Notes: generated from the letters alone by a model not told the origin. DNA of 64,000 nucleotides from Candidatus Villigracilis vicinus (GCA_016721315.1 JADKIL010000020.1:62001-126000); one strand, 5' to 3'; shown: positions 45,073 to 53,887, counted from the stretch's first letter. Made by a program: numbers and translations.

Positions 45073-45120
45073 ATAAATCAACAACCTGCGCATTGGATCA
45101 TGCGCAGGTTGTTGATTTAT
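45073..45120. terminator. Perfect 21-bp stem-loop
   Basis: Arms at 45073-45093 and 45100-45120 are exact inverted copies with a six-base loop (TGGATC). It lies between convergent sixA and the 92-residue gene and likely ends both messages, although no T-run flanks it. The rest of 44956-45205 shows nothing else. Confidence 0.7.
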
Positions 45121-45205
45121 ACTGGTTAAGTAGCAGGCACTACTAAAAACTCTTAATGTCGAATAATCGCGGCTGGCAATAGGCACTATCGCCAAAACGA
45201 AAAAC

Positions 45206-45484
45206 CTATTCGGGCTGTTCCTGCTCCAGTTCCTTGTCTTTCTTCTTATCTTTTTTGTCTTTCTTCTTTTCTTTTTTCTGTTTTTCTCCCCAGGCATAAA
45301 TACTTTCAACGGGGATCTTTAGAGTGTAGTTCTTCTTTTTGATGATGGAAGATTTTGCGTCTACCAACACAACGCAATCCTCCTCCAATTCTTCAAAAGT
45401 TCCGTCTACAATGATTCCTGCAAGTACGAGGGAAATTTGATCCCCTTTATTGAGATTTCGAAAATGGTCAAGCGTTGTAGCCAT
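45206..45484 (-). CDS. Small hypothetical protein, Sm-like N-terminus and Lys-rich tail
   Basis: A 92-residue protein. Residues 1-65 (GDQISLVLAGIIVDGTFEEL and LEEDCVVLVDAK) form a short beta-barrel-like pattern that recalls Sm/Hfq-type or CBS-flap folds, followed by a highly basic tail (KKEKKKDKKDKKKDK). AAGGA lies seven bases upstream of the ATG. I do not recognise the family. A role in nucleic-acid or membrane binding is a guess from the tail. Confidence 0.65.
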   Translation of the reverse strand: MATTLDHFRNLNKGDQISLVLAGIIVDGTFEELEEDCVVLVDAKSSIIKKKNYTLKIPVESIYAWGEKQKKEKKKDKKDKKKDKELEQEQPE

Positions 45485-45617
45485 GAATTAATCCTTTCAG
45501 TACGGGTGTTTTATTTTAATTCCAATTGCATTTTACTTTGATTCCAAAGGTTTTATTAGAACGTTAACAATACTTGCCGCCTGAGCGTAAACTGCCCAGT
45601 CAACTTTTTACAAAATC

Positions 45618-46838
45618 CTACCCTGTGACCTTGCCAGCTCTGGCATCGGCACAGGATTGAATGAATTCATAGCTCATGGGATCGACTTTGCCGAAGCGGT
45701 CAATCTGATGAGGCGCAGGATCAACATAGGGCGGCTGACCAGTTACCAGATCGGTAATGAGGCGCGCGATACCGCCAGACATGGCAATGCCTGCTCCGGC
45801 GCATCCGGTGGCAGCGATGAATCCTCTCAATCCAGGGTATTCCCCCAAAACAAAATTTCCGTCGGGTGTGTAGTTCGACAAGCCGCGCACATAACTTGAA
45901 ATTTGGATCTGCTCGATGAGCGGAAAGTACAGGCTCATGTCGGGTGCGCCTTCCATGAGTGTTTCCCAGCCTTGCGAATCTTTCTTGAAGGTGAAGCCAT
46001 TCATCGAGTCGGGCAGGTCAAACGGATGAACCGAAGCGGACTCGCGTTCACGAAAACCGAAAAGCAGGCGATTGGTTTCGGGTCGGGCATAAGCTCTTGC
46101 ATCCGGCAAAATAACAAAGGGCTGTTCGGGCGAAAACAAAGCGTGTGGTTCGGTGATCCAATAATGACTACGGATTGGCGCCATGGGCAGACCGATGCCG
46201 ATCTCGTGCGCCAGCAGACCCGCCCACACGCCAGCCGCATCGATCACAATATTGGCATGGATCTCCTCATTGTCAGTTTTTACACCGATGATTTGATCGC
46301 CTCGACGGATGATTGCAGTAACAACTGTGTTCTCCCGAACTTGAACACCGAGCGTGTGTGCCGCTTTGATATAACCGCTGGTGAGAGTATAACCATCCAC
46401 GTAACCGTCTTCGGGCATGAAGACTACGCTGGTGTCACGCGGTAGGCGCATCCATGGCAGGAGATGTGAGGCAGTGGTGGTATCAAGCCATTCCACCTTG
46501 AGGCCGTTGTCCGTAGAGATGGCGGCGAGTTCACGCAGATTTTTTTGATGTTCAGGGGAGACCGCGGCATACATACAGCCGGTTCGATGGACATGCAGGG
46601 AACGACCGGTGACTGCCTCCACTTCGTGAATGGCTTGATAGGTTTCCAAGACCATCGGGATCAAAGCTGGCTTGAAACGTCCGCGTGTAAGCAAACCCGC
46701 TGCAAGGCTGGAGTTGCCATGCGCGATGCTGTTGCGTTCGAGGAGAAGGATGTTCTCCACGCCGCGTTTCGCCAAATAAAATGCGATGGCTCCACCGAGA
46801 ACTCCGCCGCCAATGATCACCACATCGTACGATTTCAT
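45618..46838 (-). CDS. FAD-dependent amine oxidase (DadA/glycine oxidase-like) of the phosphonate operon
   Basis: A 406-residue DAO-family flavoprotein. The FAD motif VVIIGGGVLGGAIAFYLAKRG is at residues 5-25, followed by AAGLLTRG, VIDAAGVWAGLLA and the C-terminal FIAATGCAGAGIAMSGGIA. It would oxidise a primary or N-methylated amine. It is the last gene of the 2-aminoethylphosphonate operon. Similar oxidases in some phosphonate clusters convert N-methyl-aminoethylphosphonate to the amine, so a related role is plausible, but the substrate is not proven. Confidence 0.85.
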   Translation of the reverse strand: MKSYDVVIIGGGVLGGAIAFYLAKRGVENILLLERNSIAHGNSSLAAGLLTRGRFKPALIPMVLETYQAIHEVEAVTGRSLHVHRTGCMYAAVSPEHQKNLRELAAISTDNGLKVEWLDTTTASHLLPWMRLPRDTSVVFMPEDGYVDGYTLTSGYIKAAHTLGVQVRENTVVTAIIRRGDQIIGVKTDNEEIHANIVIDAAGVWAGLLAHEIGIGLPMAPIRSHYWITEPHALFSPEQPFVILPDARAYARPETNRLLFGFRERESASVHPFDLPDSMNGFTFKKDSQGWETLMEGAPDMSLYFPLIEQIQISSYVRGLSNYTPDGNFVLGEYPGLRGFIAATGCAGAGIAMSGGIARLITDLVTGQPPYVDPAPHQIDRFGKVDPMSYEFIQSCADARAGKVTG

Positions 46839-46929
46839 TGATACCTTTATACGATCAATACTCGTTCATTGTGAAAAACTTATCCACCACAGAGCGGTTT
46901 TTAACGGCTGTTCTCTGCGTTTCAATCTT

Positions 46930-47760
46930 TTACGGTCTTTCGCCGTTTGCCAGGCGGTCTTCGATCTCTTCCAGCACAATGGGCAGATCCCAAATGCCAT
47001 CAATGACGTAATGTGCTCCGGCGCGATACAACTGATCTTCCACGCGTTCGAGCGCGCTGGCTTGATCTTCATCTGAAAGGTTAGTGAACTCTTCTTTGGT
47101 CAAGCCCATCAGGTTGCCGGTTTGTGAGAGACCCACCGTCCATGTGCCTGCGTTCAAACCTTCTTCGATGTCAATGAGCGTATCGCCCACTTTCACCACC
47201 GCTTCCACGGGGAAGACGTTCAAATTCATCATGTTTTGATAAACCATCCACGGGAAGGGTCTGCCGTTCGGCACTTCATCGGGGCAAACGATGGAGTCGG
47301 GAGCATAGCCTTTTTCTGCTGCAACAGGCATGAGCACATCCATCATGGAACGGATGTACCCCGTGGTGGACCCGATCTTGATTCCGCGTTCGCGGATCTT
47401 TCCAATAGCTTCCAAACAACCTGGGATGGGTTCGGCAAAATCCTTTACTACGGCAGTTTGCATCGGCACGAAATCTTCAAAGAGGCTGTCAATATCCGCT
47501 TCGGAGGCGGGTGTACCGTGTTTGGCTTCCCACGCCGCCGCCACAGCAGGACGTGCCAAAATGGTACGCAGATGATCCTTCTTCATTAATCCCATGCCTG
47601 AACGCGCATCGGCGGGGGTGATGGCCACACCGCGTTCCTCAAATAAGCGCAGGAAGACCGCTGTCGGCGCGAATGAGCCAAAGTCCACGGTTGTGCCTGC
47701 CCAATCCAAAATGACGGCTTTTAATAGTCCACGGTAGGAGCGTTGGTAAACGAAATCCAT
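46930..47760 (-). CDS. phnX: Phosphonoacetaldehyde hydrolase (phosphonatase)
   Basis: A 276-residue HAD hydrolase that splits phosphonoacetaldehyde into acetaldehyde and phosphate. The Asp nucleophile is in AVILDWAGTTVDFGSFAP (residue 19), and GSFAP is diagnostic for PhnX. The Schiff-base Lys is in GMGLMKKDHL near residue 60. GSTTGYIRSMMD and VKVGDTLIDIEEGLNAG complete the HAD motifs. It starts three bases after phnW ends, with GGAAT inside the phnW stop region as ribosome site. Confidence 0.96.
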   Translation of the reverse strand: MDFVYQRSYRGLLKAVILDWAGTTVDFGSFAPTAVFLRLFEERGVAITPADARSGMGLMKKDHLRTILARPAVAAAWEAKHGTPASEADIDSLFEDFVPMQTAVVKDFAEPIPGCLEAIGKIRERGIKIGSTTGYIRSMMDVLMPVAAEKGYAPDSIVCPDEVPNGRPFPWMVYQNMMNLNVFPVEAVVKVGDTLIDIEEGLNAGTWTVGLSQTGNLMGLTKEEFTNLSDEDQASALERVEDQLYRAGAHYVIDGIWDLPIVLEEIEDRLANGERP

Positions 47761-47763
47761 TTT

Positions 47764-48924
47764 TTATTCCTCATTCTTTTCAGAAATGTGTATCTTCATC
47801 TCGCTCAAGGTTTTGGCAACAGCCGACATGAGAGCTTTTACATCTGTAAGCCCAAGCCGCCCGATGTGGCCGATACGAAAGCAATCCGCAACGGTTAATT
47901 TGCCCGGGTAGATCACATGTCCCTTTTCGCTTAATCGCTCGTAAAATTCCTGAAAATTGAAGTTTGGGTGATCAGGATAATAAAAGGATGTGATGATATA
48001 GCCTTGATCTTCAGGTTTGAGATATGTTTTAAATCCCATTTTTTGCATCGCGGAAATTGTCGCTTCGTAATTTTTTTTGTAGCGGGCACCACGAGCCGAG
48101 ACTCCGCCTTCCTGTTCCAATTCAATCAATGCCTGACGGAAGGCCAGAATGGAGTGTATCGGCGGTGTAAAGCGGAATTGACCATCACCCTCCAGCCCCT
48201 CCCATTGAGCAAAAAGGTCAAGGCTTAGTGTGCGTGCAAAACCTTTTGCGGCAATAAGGGCTGCCTTTCGGGCAAGTACAAAAGAAAAGCCCGGAACGCC
48301 TTCGATATTTTTATTGGATGATGAAATTAAAAAATCTATTTCGCATTTTTTCAGATCGATCGGATATGCGCCGAAACTGCTCATCGCATCCACTATATAA
48401 GTGCGGTTATGTTTCCTGACAATCCGGCCATAGTCTTCGATCGGATTGATAATTCCGGTGGTAGTTTCGCAATGAATTGCCGCCACATGTGTAATGCCAG
48501 GGTCGGATTCCAGGTTTTTTTCAAGATCTGATGGATCGGGATTGGTATTTTCAGGAAAAGCTAATTCCACAAATGGGATTTTGTGGATATTGGCAATTTT
48601 CAAGAGCCGTTTTCCGTACGCCCCGTTGACCAGAACGAGCAATTTCCCGTCCGGTGGAATAACCGAGGAAACTACAGACTCAATTCCAAAGGTGCCGCTG
48701 CCTTGCATCAGAACAGAGGTATATTCTTCAACACCATCACCCAATGCAACCAGCCGATTGCGAATATCCTTGACGATGGTGATAAATTCAATATCCCGCG
48801 AACCAAGATCGCGAAGCATGGCCTGTTTGACGGTTCTGCTCGTTGTCAGAGGGCCGGGGGTGAATAGAGCTTTATCTCTCCATGATGATAGTTGGGGCGC
48901 AAGTACATCCAAGCCTAAAAACAT
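47764..48924 (-). CDS. phnW: 2-aminoethylphosphonate-pyruvate transaminase
   Basis: A 386-residue PLP enzyme that converts 2-aminoethylphosphonate and pyruvate to phosphonoacetaldehyde and alanine. ALFTPGPLTTSRTVKQAMLRD is the family signature at the N-terminus; AIHCETTTGIINPIEDYG, YIVDAMSSFGAYPIDL (PLP Asp) and SSNKNIEGVPGFSF (PLP Lys) follow. Length and order are typical. Together with PhnX it forms the phosphonatase route. It precedes phnX by three bases on the same strand. Confidence 0.96.
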   Translation of the reverse strand: MFLGLDVLAPQLSSWRDKALFTPGPLTTSRTVKQAMLRDLGSRDIEFITIVKDIRNRLVALGDGVEEYTSVLMQGSGTFGIESVVSSVIPPDGKLLVLVNGAYGKRLLKIANIHKIPFVELAFPENTNPDPSDLEKNLESDPGITHVAAIHCETTTGIINPIEDYGRIVRKHNRTYIVDAMSSFGAYPIDLKKCEIDFLISSSNKNIEGVPGFSFVLARKAALIAAKGFARTLSLDLFAQWEGLEGDGQFRFTPPIHSILAFRQALIELEQEGGVSARGARYKKNYEATISAMQKMGFKTYLKPEDQGYIITSFYYPDHPNFNFQEFYERLSEKGHVIYPGKLTVADCFRIGHIGRLGLTDVKALMSAVAKTLSEMKIHISEKNEE

Positions 48925-48941
48925 GCTTTATCTCCTAGTGG

Positions 48942-49163
48942 TTACCTTTCCAACAGAAAGGTGTATTTTTCGCTTTTCGTTTCAGCGGCCGATTTTTCAG
49001 GTTCAAAATTTATTACAGAAGTTGCGTTAATTTTGTTCGCCTTTTTGTTGCGCTCAGGCAGACCCCTCAATAAGTAAAGCATGTATTCCGTTTTGTTTTT
49101 GCTGCCGGAAAGAAATGCGAGAATCAGTTGTATCAAAACAGTGAGAGTAAAATAAAATTTCAT
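48942..49163 (-). CDS. Small hypothetical protein with an N-terminal hydrophobic helix
   Basis: A 73-residue protein with MKFYFTLTVLIQLILAFLSG as a membrane or signal segment, then a charged tail (KSAAETKSEKYTF). The evidence that it is real is AGGAGG seven bases before the ATG, the best ribosome site in the operon, and its place between the ATPase and phnW genes with short gaps. The family is unknown. It may be a small membrane protein of the phosphonate transporter, or a translated leader. Confidence 0.5.
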   Translation of the reverse strand: MKFYFTLTVLIQLILAFLSGSKNKTEYMLYLLRGLPERNKKANKINATSVINFEPEKSAAETKSEKYTFLLER

Positions 49164-49201
49164 GATTTAGCCTCCTTGCAACAACATAAGATTATTTACG
49201 G

Positions 49202-50254
49202 TTACAGAAGCCAACAGGCATCTGCGTCGAAGTTGACCTGGAAAGAATCGCCCACAGTTGGGATGCTCAGTTTTCTTTCATTGAACATGTCCATGGATAC
49301 CAATTGACCTTCGATATCAAGGCGCAGGCGGATGATCGAACCGAGATAGGTGATCGCTTCCACTTTCCCTGTGAGATTGTTTGCGCCTTCCAAATACCCG
49401 GGGTTTAATTCCTCGGGACGTATTGCCAGTCGAATTGCGTGCCCGCCATCCGCGCGATTCACGGCGCGGCTCGTTCGTACAGATTGTCCGCCAACTTTTA
49501 CCAATCCTTCCGGCGGATTGATAACATCCACTGGTAGTAAATTAATTTGCCCCACAAATTTGGCAACAAATTCGGTTGCGGGATATGTGTATATCTCAGA
49601 TGGGGTTCCAACCTGTTCCATTCGCCCCTGGCTCATGACTACGATTCGGTCGGAAAGAGAAAGAGCTTCCTCCTGATCATGAGTGACGTAAATTGTAGTG
49701 ATGCCGAGTTGTTGTTGAATGCGGCGGATCTCCTGCCTCAGTTCAACGCGGATCTTGGCATCCAATGCAGAAAGAGGCTCATCAAGCAATAATATTTGCG
49801 GACGGATCGCCAAAGCGCGCACTAATGCCACACGTTGTTGTTGTCCACCGGAGAGTTGATATGGGTAACGCCCTCTAAAGTTTTCCAGATGAATAAGGTC
49901 GAGCATTTCGTCCACGCGCTCGTTGATCTCTGCCTTGGATTTCCCGGCCATTTTCAAGCCATATCCAATATTGTCGGCAATGGTCATATTGGGGAACAAT
50001 GCATAAGACTGAAAAACCATTCCGACATTACGTTTATTCGGCGGCACATACGTCAGGTCTTGATCTGCGATCGTAATTGTGCCGGATGTGGGAAGCTCAA
50101 ACCCGGCGATCATGCGCAATGTCGTTGTTTTGCCGCAGCCGCTGGGACCAAGGAAGGAGACGAATTCGCCTTGTTCAGCGCTTAAATTGAAATCCTCAAC
50201 GGCGGGCATATCTGCGAAAATTTTATTGATGTGAGTAAGTGTAAGGAAGGACAT
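49202..50254 (-). CDS. ABC transporter ATPase, 2-aminoethylphosphonate type (PhnT-like)
   Basis: A 350-residue CysA/PotA-type ATPase. Walker A GPSGCGKTTTLRMIAG, Q-loop FQSYALFPNMT, signature LSGGQQQRVALVRAL, Walker B ILLLDEPLSALDAKI and the switch His in YVTHDQEEAL are complete. A C-terminal TOBE domain from about residue 240 binds or senses ligand. It follows the two permeases and the lipoprotein of the phosphonate operon. Confidence 0.9.
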   Translation of the reverse strand: MSFLTLTHINKIFADMPAVEDFNLSAEQGEFVSFLGPSGCGKTTTLRMIAGFELPTSGTITIADQDLTYVPPNKRNVGMVFQSYALFPNMTIADNIGYGLKMAGKSKAEINERVDEMLDLIHLENFRGRYPYQLSGGQQQRVALVRALAIRPQILLLDEPLSALDAKIRVELRQEIRRIQQQLGITTIYVTHDQEEALSLSDRIVVMSQGRMEQVGTPSEIYTYPATEFVAKFVGQINLLPVDVINPPEGLVKVGGQSVRTSRAVNRADGGHAIRLAIRPEELNPGYLEGANNLTGKVEAITYLGSIIRLRLDIEGQLVSMDMFNERKLSIPTVGDSFQVNFDADACWLL

Positions 50255-50272
50255 TTTGACCTCGGGTATTTT

Positions 50273-51067
50273 CTAGCGGCCGGTAAGTTGCTGGCTGGTG
50301 TCGCCGCGGCTGATCAACTGGATGATGCCAAGACATACCCAGGTAAGTGCGAAGCTCATAATGGTTAGCGCAGCAGGTTCGTAGGCTTTTGTTGTTCCAA
50401 TGGAAGTCATATATGGGCCAAAGGCAGGCCGAAACAGGAAATCGGCAAGGATCAATTCGCCAATGACCGTGGCAAAAGTGATCAATGAACCGCTTAATAT
50501 GGCAACGCGCAGGTTTGGCAAAATCACATTGACGAGGGTCTGAAACCAATTTCCGCCCAGGCTTTGAGACGCTTCGGTCAACGTACGAACGTCAATGGCA
50601 CGCATGCCCACGTCTATTGCGCGGAACATATATGGCATGGAGAGGACTACATACCCGCCTGCGATCAAAAAGTCGGTTCCCAGGGGAGAAAGAGTCAACA
50701 GGAAGGGCGGTCGGCTATACGTGCGAATCAGACCGAAGACATATACGATCACTGGAATAATAAAAGGCAGGATGGTGATGATCTCGACCAATGGTCGTAG
50801 TTTTGGCAGTTTCAAATAAATCCAGTAGGTGGTCGGCATGAATATGAGAATGCTGACGAATACTGTGATTACGCCCATGGTGACGGAATATAGAAAACTT
50901 TCAATAAACTGATGGTCTCCCAGCACGATCTGATAGGCGCGAAGGCTGATGATCCCTTTTTGCATTCTCAATGAAAAATCAAGGGTGCCGTACATGGGTA
51001 CGAAGAAATAGAGCAAGGCCAGCGTCCCCCAAAACAGTCCCCAAAAATTAAATCGAGGAATTTTCAT
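50273..51067 (-). CDS. ABC permease, 2-aminoethylphosphonate type (second permease, PhnV-like)
   Basis: A 264-residue permease with about six membrane helices, starting MKIPRFNFWGLFWGTLALLY and with the EAA loop EASQSLGGNWFQTLVNVILP. I reject the longer frame from 51343, which lies over the preceding permease. The start overlaps that gene's stop by four bases (ATGA), typical of coupled permeases. It forms a heteromeric channel with the gene upstream. Confidence 0.9.
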   Translation of the reverse strand: MKIPRFNFWGLFWGTLALLYFFVPMYGTLDFSLRMQKGIISLRAYQIVLGDHQFIESFLYSVTMGVITVFVSILIFMPTTYWIYLKLPKLRPLVEIITILPFIIPVIVYVFGLIRTYSRPPFLLTLSPLGTDFLIAGGYVVLSMPYMFRAIDVGMRAIDVRTLTEASQSLGGNWFQTLVNVILPNLRVAILSGSLITFATVIGELILADFLFRPAFGPYMTSIGTTKAYEPAALTIMSFALTWVCLGIIQLISRGDTSQQLTGR

Positions 51068-51987
51068 GATTTCAACCACCGCGCCGTGCGGCGCTGTAAA
51101 ATTGTGTACCCAGTAATTGCAATACTCATAATCACAACCATTCCCAATGCCAATGCATATCCCAAATTCGGATTTCCAAGGACGTCCCCACGGATCTGCT
51201 GGCCGATCAAGATCGTTACCAGATAAATGCTGCCACCGGTCAATGCCTGAGCTGTGGCATAGGCTCCGAATGCGCTGCCGAATAACAAAAGTCCCGCGCC
51301 AAGAATGGAAGGCCAAAGGATTGGAAAAGCGACGTGCCTCCAATATTGCCAGGAACTGGCTCCTAAATTATCTGACGCTTCGCGCCAGTCACGCTTAAGA
51401 CCTTCGAGTGCGGGCGTAATAATTAACACCATTAAAGGAAATTCAAAATAGGTATAAGCTAAAGTAAGTCCCAAAATGCCATATAAGGTAAAACCGTTTT
51501 TATAGATATCAAATGGGCAGGCTTGAATACCTGCCACATCTGAAAAACAAATAGTCTTGAGTATTGCTGTGATAAATCCTGTGCGGCCAATGGTCGCGAT
51601 GATTGCGAATGCCAGTGGTACCCCGCCGAAATTGGCGGCCAGCCCTGAGAAGGTCATCAAAATATTCCGCATCCATTTTGGAGCCTTCCCGATCGTGATG
51701 GCATACGCAACAAAAAAGCCAAACACACAACCAATTAAGGAAGTGATTACGCTCACCTGCAAACTGACAGAATACGCCTTGAGAATTGCAGGATCCTTCA
51801 AACCGATAATGTTTGCAACAGTAAAATTACCTTGAACATCCTGAAAAGCACCGAGAAATAAATTTGTGGAAGGCAAAACCAGAAAAACAAAAATAAAGAT
51901 AAAAAATGGAACAACGCCAATCCAAGTTCCAAGAATGTCCAATGCTTTGGCTCTTTTTGAAGCCTGTTGAATTTGTAGGTTTGCCAT
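51064..51987 (-). CDS. ABC permease, 2-aminoethylphosphonate type (first permease, PhnU-like)
   Basis: A 307-residue permease with six membrane helices (VVPFFIFIFVFLVLP first) and the EAA loop EASDNLGASSWQYWRHVAFP. ATG 51987 is preferred over 52047 because AAGG lies five bases upstream and the longer frame has a poor N-terminus. It follows the binding protein gene, separated by a hairpin, and overlaps the second permease. Confidence 0.9.
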   Translation of the reverse strand: MANLQIQQASKRAKALDILGTWIGVVPFFIFIFVFLVLPSTNLFLGAFQDVQGNFTVANIIGLKDPAILKAYSVSLQVSVITSLIGCVFGFFVAYAITIGKAPKWMRNILMTFSGLAANFGGVPLAFAIIATIGRTGFITAILKTICFSDVAGIQACPFDIYKNGFTLYGILGLTLAYTYFEFPLMVLIITPALEGLKRDWREASDNLGASSWQYWRHVAFPILWPSILGAGLLLFGSAFGAYATAQALTGGSIYLVTILIGQQIRGDVLGNPNLGYALALGMVVIMSIAITGYTILQRRTARWLKS

Positions 51988-52009
51988 TTCTGCCTTTTCA
52001 ACTAAGAAT

Positions 52010-52038
52010 GGCGTGGCCCAGTTCACCTGAGCCACGCC
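52010..52038 (-). terminator. Hairpin between the binding protein and permease genes
   Basis: GGCGTGGC (52010-52017) pairs with GCCACGCC (52031-52038). It lies in the gap between the lipoprotein and the first permease. Without a T-run it is more likely an mRNA-stabilising or attenuating element that keeps binding-protein levels high. Confidence 0.55.
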
Positions 52039-52062
52039 ACAGATCAAATTGCTATTATTGAT

Positions 52063-53208
52063 TTACTTGATATCAAGACCTACGACGGAGTCCCATTGTT
52101 CTTTGATCGCGGCGCGGGCAGCGCTGAGCTGGTCGCCACTTGGGACAATTGAAGCTGCGAGAAGAGCGGGATCGGGAAGTTTCGCCTTCAATTCATCGGA
52201 CAACACGTTCCGAGCGTTCAAGTCAGCAAGGCGGGCGGGGGCGCAATAGCCCTTGACCCAGAGAGTCTGGCCTTCGTCAGAGTACAGGAATTCTTCCCAT
52301 AAGCGGGCAGCAGCGGGGTGCGGAGCATAGGCGCTAACGGCCTGATAGTAATAACCGCCCCAATTCACATCGGTGGGATACACGATCTCAATATTCGGAT
52401 TGCCAGCGAAGCTGTCCTTGTTAGCATAGGCGTTCCAACTCCATTGGAAGGTAATGGGGGTCTCGCCCTTGCCAATTACACCGGAATCGGCGATCAAAGG
52501 AAGAAGAATGCCTTTATCGTTCAAGTCTTTGAAGAATTCCAAACCGGGTTGGATATCATCAAGGGTGCCACCATTGGCTAAGGAAGCGGCATAAACAGAT
52601 TGAGCAGCCTGATTGGAAGCGCGGGGGTCGCCAGCGAGAGCAACCTGTCCAGCATATTTTTCGTCGTTCAGGTCGGCATAGCTGGTTGGGATGTCTGTAA
52701 CAACATCGGTGTTGACTTCGAGAACCATCACGCCGCTATAATCGACATAATAGTATCCATCGGGATCATTTGTGCCTTCGATCGTGTCCCAGGTTTCAAC
52801 TTTGTAGGGGGTGATCAAACCCTGTTCCTTGGCGAGAGGGCCATAAGCTGGGCCTACGTCGATCACGTCAGGAGCCTGAGGTCCCTTGTTCTCTTTGTTG
52901 TCAATGATGGCCTGAATTTCATCAGCCGAACCACCATCAGGGTTGAGAGAATTAACCTTGATGCCATATTTTGCGGCAAAGGTATCAATCGCTTCGCCGT
53001 AATTGCACCAATCGCGCGGCAGGGTAATGACATTCAACTCGCCTTCAGCTTTGGCTGCGGCAATCAAGGCGTCCATGCCACCACCATCGGCGGCAGAAGC
53101 AACTACTGACCAGTCACTGGCTGCGGGGGCAGCAGGTGCGCCGCAAGCAGTAAGAAGCATGCTTGTAGCGATTAAAACAAACAATACAGAACGAACAATT
53201 TTTGACAT
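52063..53208 (-). CDS. Substrate-binding lipoprotein, 2-aminoethylphosphonate type
   Basis: A 381-residue extracytoplasmic binding protein. The signal MSKIVRSVLFVLIATSMLLTACG has the lipobox LTAC. The core has INVITLPRDWCNY-type strands, FAAKYGIKVN, DVIDVGPAYGPLAKEQG and PITFQWSWNAYA, typical of polyamine/phosphonate (PotD/PhnS) binding proteins. ATG 53208 has AGGAGAG seven bases upstream. It is the first gene of the phosphonate operon. The ligand is inferred from phnW and phnX downstream. Confidence 0.9.
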   Translation of the reverse strand: MSKIVRSVLFVLIATSMLLTACGAPAAPAASDWSVVASAADGGGMDALIAAAKAEGELNVITLPRDWCNYGEAIDTFAAKYGIKVNSLNPDGGSADEIQAIIDNKENKGPQAPDVIDVGPAYGPLAKEQGLITPYKVETWDTIEGTNDPDGYYYVDYSGVMVLEVNTDVVTDIPTSYADLNDEKYAGQVALAGDPRASNQAAQSVYAASLANGGTLDDIQPGLEFFKDLNDKGILLPLIADSGVIGKGETPITFQWSWNAYANKDSFAGNPNIEIVYPTDVNWGGYYYQAVSAYAPHPAAARLWEEFLYSDEGQTLWVKGYCAPARLADLNARNVLSDELKAKLPDPALLAASIVPSGDQLSAARAAIKEQWDSVVGLDIK

Positions 53209-53706
53209 TTCTAATCTCTCCTTTTTTGAATTTTGCACACCCGCATAATAGCAAGCCGGCATTAATATCCAAAAAAGAATGAGTTAACGTTTATTTAAAT
53301 TATAAATATCGAACGCGTATACTATTGAGTGATTTGTTTATCTGCGATTACTCAAGCATAACCGTCTGTTAACCTAAATTATCAGGTTTTGCTTATCATT
53401 AAAACGCGATCGAGCAAGGTCGCATTTCTCTTAAAGCAAGGTGGTGTTGATATCCTCAACGCCACCTTGCAATGAAATTTATGCACATGTAATGTTTGGG
53501 GGATTGGAGGAAGCGATTGGTGTTTTCGATAAAGTAATTCCAGCAAAGGCATAAAATTATATGGATGAACATGAAGCTCATGCTTTCAATGTGCTTCATG
53601 TTCATCCTGCGCCTGTTGTGTCGCACCGACTTGCACCGACAGTCTGTAGAAAGAGGAAAGCGCCACCATATATGGTGGCGCTTTCCTCTTGCAAGCCCAT
53701 GTTTTG
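53209..53706. other. Intergenic region, 498 bases, with several large hairpins
   Basis: No gene is seen. The left part should hold the phosphonate operon promoter. Hairpins occur at 53436-53470 (15-bp arms, one G-U, loop TATCC), at 53563-53607 (15-bp perfect arms, GGATGAACATGAAGC and its inverse, 15-base loop) and at 53651-53690 (listed separately). The dense palindromes suggest REP-type or regulatory RNA elements. Confidence 0.6.
53651..53690 (-). terminator. Perfect 40-base palindrome after tRNA-Arg
   Basis: AAGAGGAAAGCGCCACCATA is followed immediately by its exact inverse complement. It lies 17 bases downstream of the tRNA 3' end on the minus strand and probably terminates the tRNA transcript. 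Confidence 0.7.
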
Positions 53707-53779
53707 TGCCCCAGCCAGGAGTCGAACCCGGAACCTACTGATCCGAAGTCAGGCGCTCTATCCATTGAGCTACTGAGGC
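53707..53779 (-). tRNA. tRNA-Arg (anticodon TCG)
   Basis: A 73-base cloverleaf. The acceptor GCCTCAG pairs with CTGGGGC, with discriminator A. The D arm is GCTCAATGGATAGAGC, the anticodon loop CTTCGGA with anticodon TCG (reads CGA), and the T arm CCGGG-TTCGAGT-CCTGG. The last anticodon-stem pair is a mismatch. No CCA is encoded. Confidence 0.95.
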
Positions 53780-53788
53780 GCGAGCGGG

Positions 53789-53794
53789 ATTATA
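53789..53794 (-). promoter_or_regulatory. -10 element of tRNA-Arg promoter
   Basis: TATAAT on the minus strand lies nine bases upstream of the tRNA 5' end, which puts transcription a few bases before the mature tRNA. Confidence 0.6.
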
Positions 53795-53887
53795 CACGAA
53801 AATTAATTAACCATACTTGCGGACTGTGTCCACAGGTCGGGCTGCATGATAGAATCCCGACATCTTTTTCGAAAGGATATTTGAGGT

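Noticed and set aside
45061..45309. An 82-codon minus-strand frame overlapping the 92-residue gene
   Set aside because: It runs through the perfect hairpin and reads the Lys-rich tail of the neighbouring gene in another frame.
51067..51343. N-terminal extension of the second phosphonate permease
   Set aside because: It lies wholly over the first permease's coding end, and the inner ATG overlaps that stop codon in the usual coupled manner.
42092..53370. GTTAAC hexamers near phoU and the phosphonate operon as a Pho regulon box
   Set aside because: The hexamer is expected about 16 times in a window of this size, so its presence at several promoters is not informative; only the 22-base tandem pair at phoU is kept.
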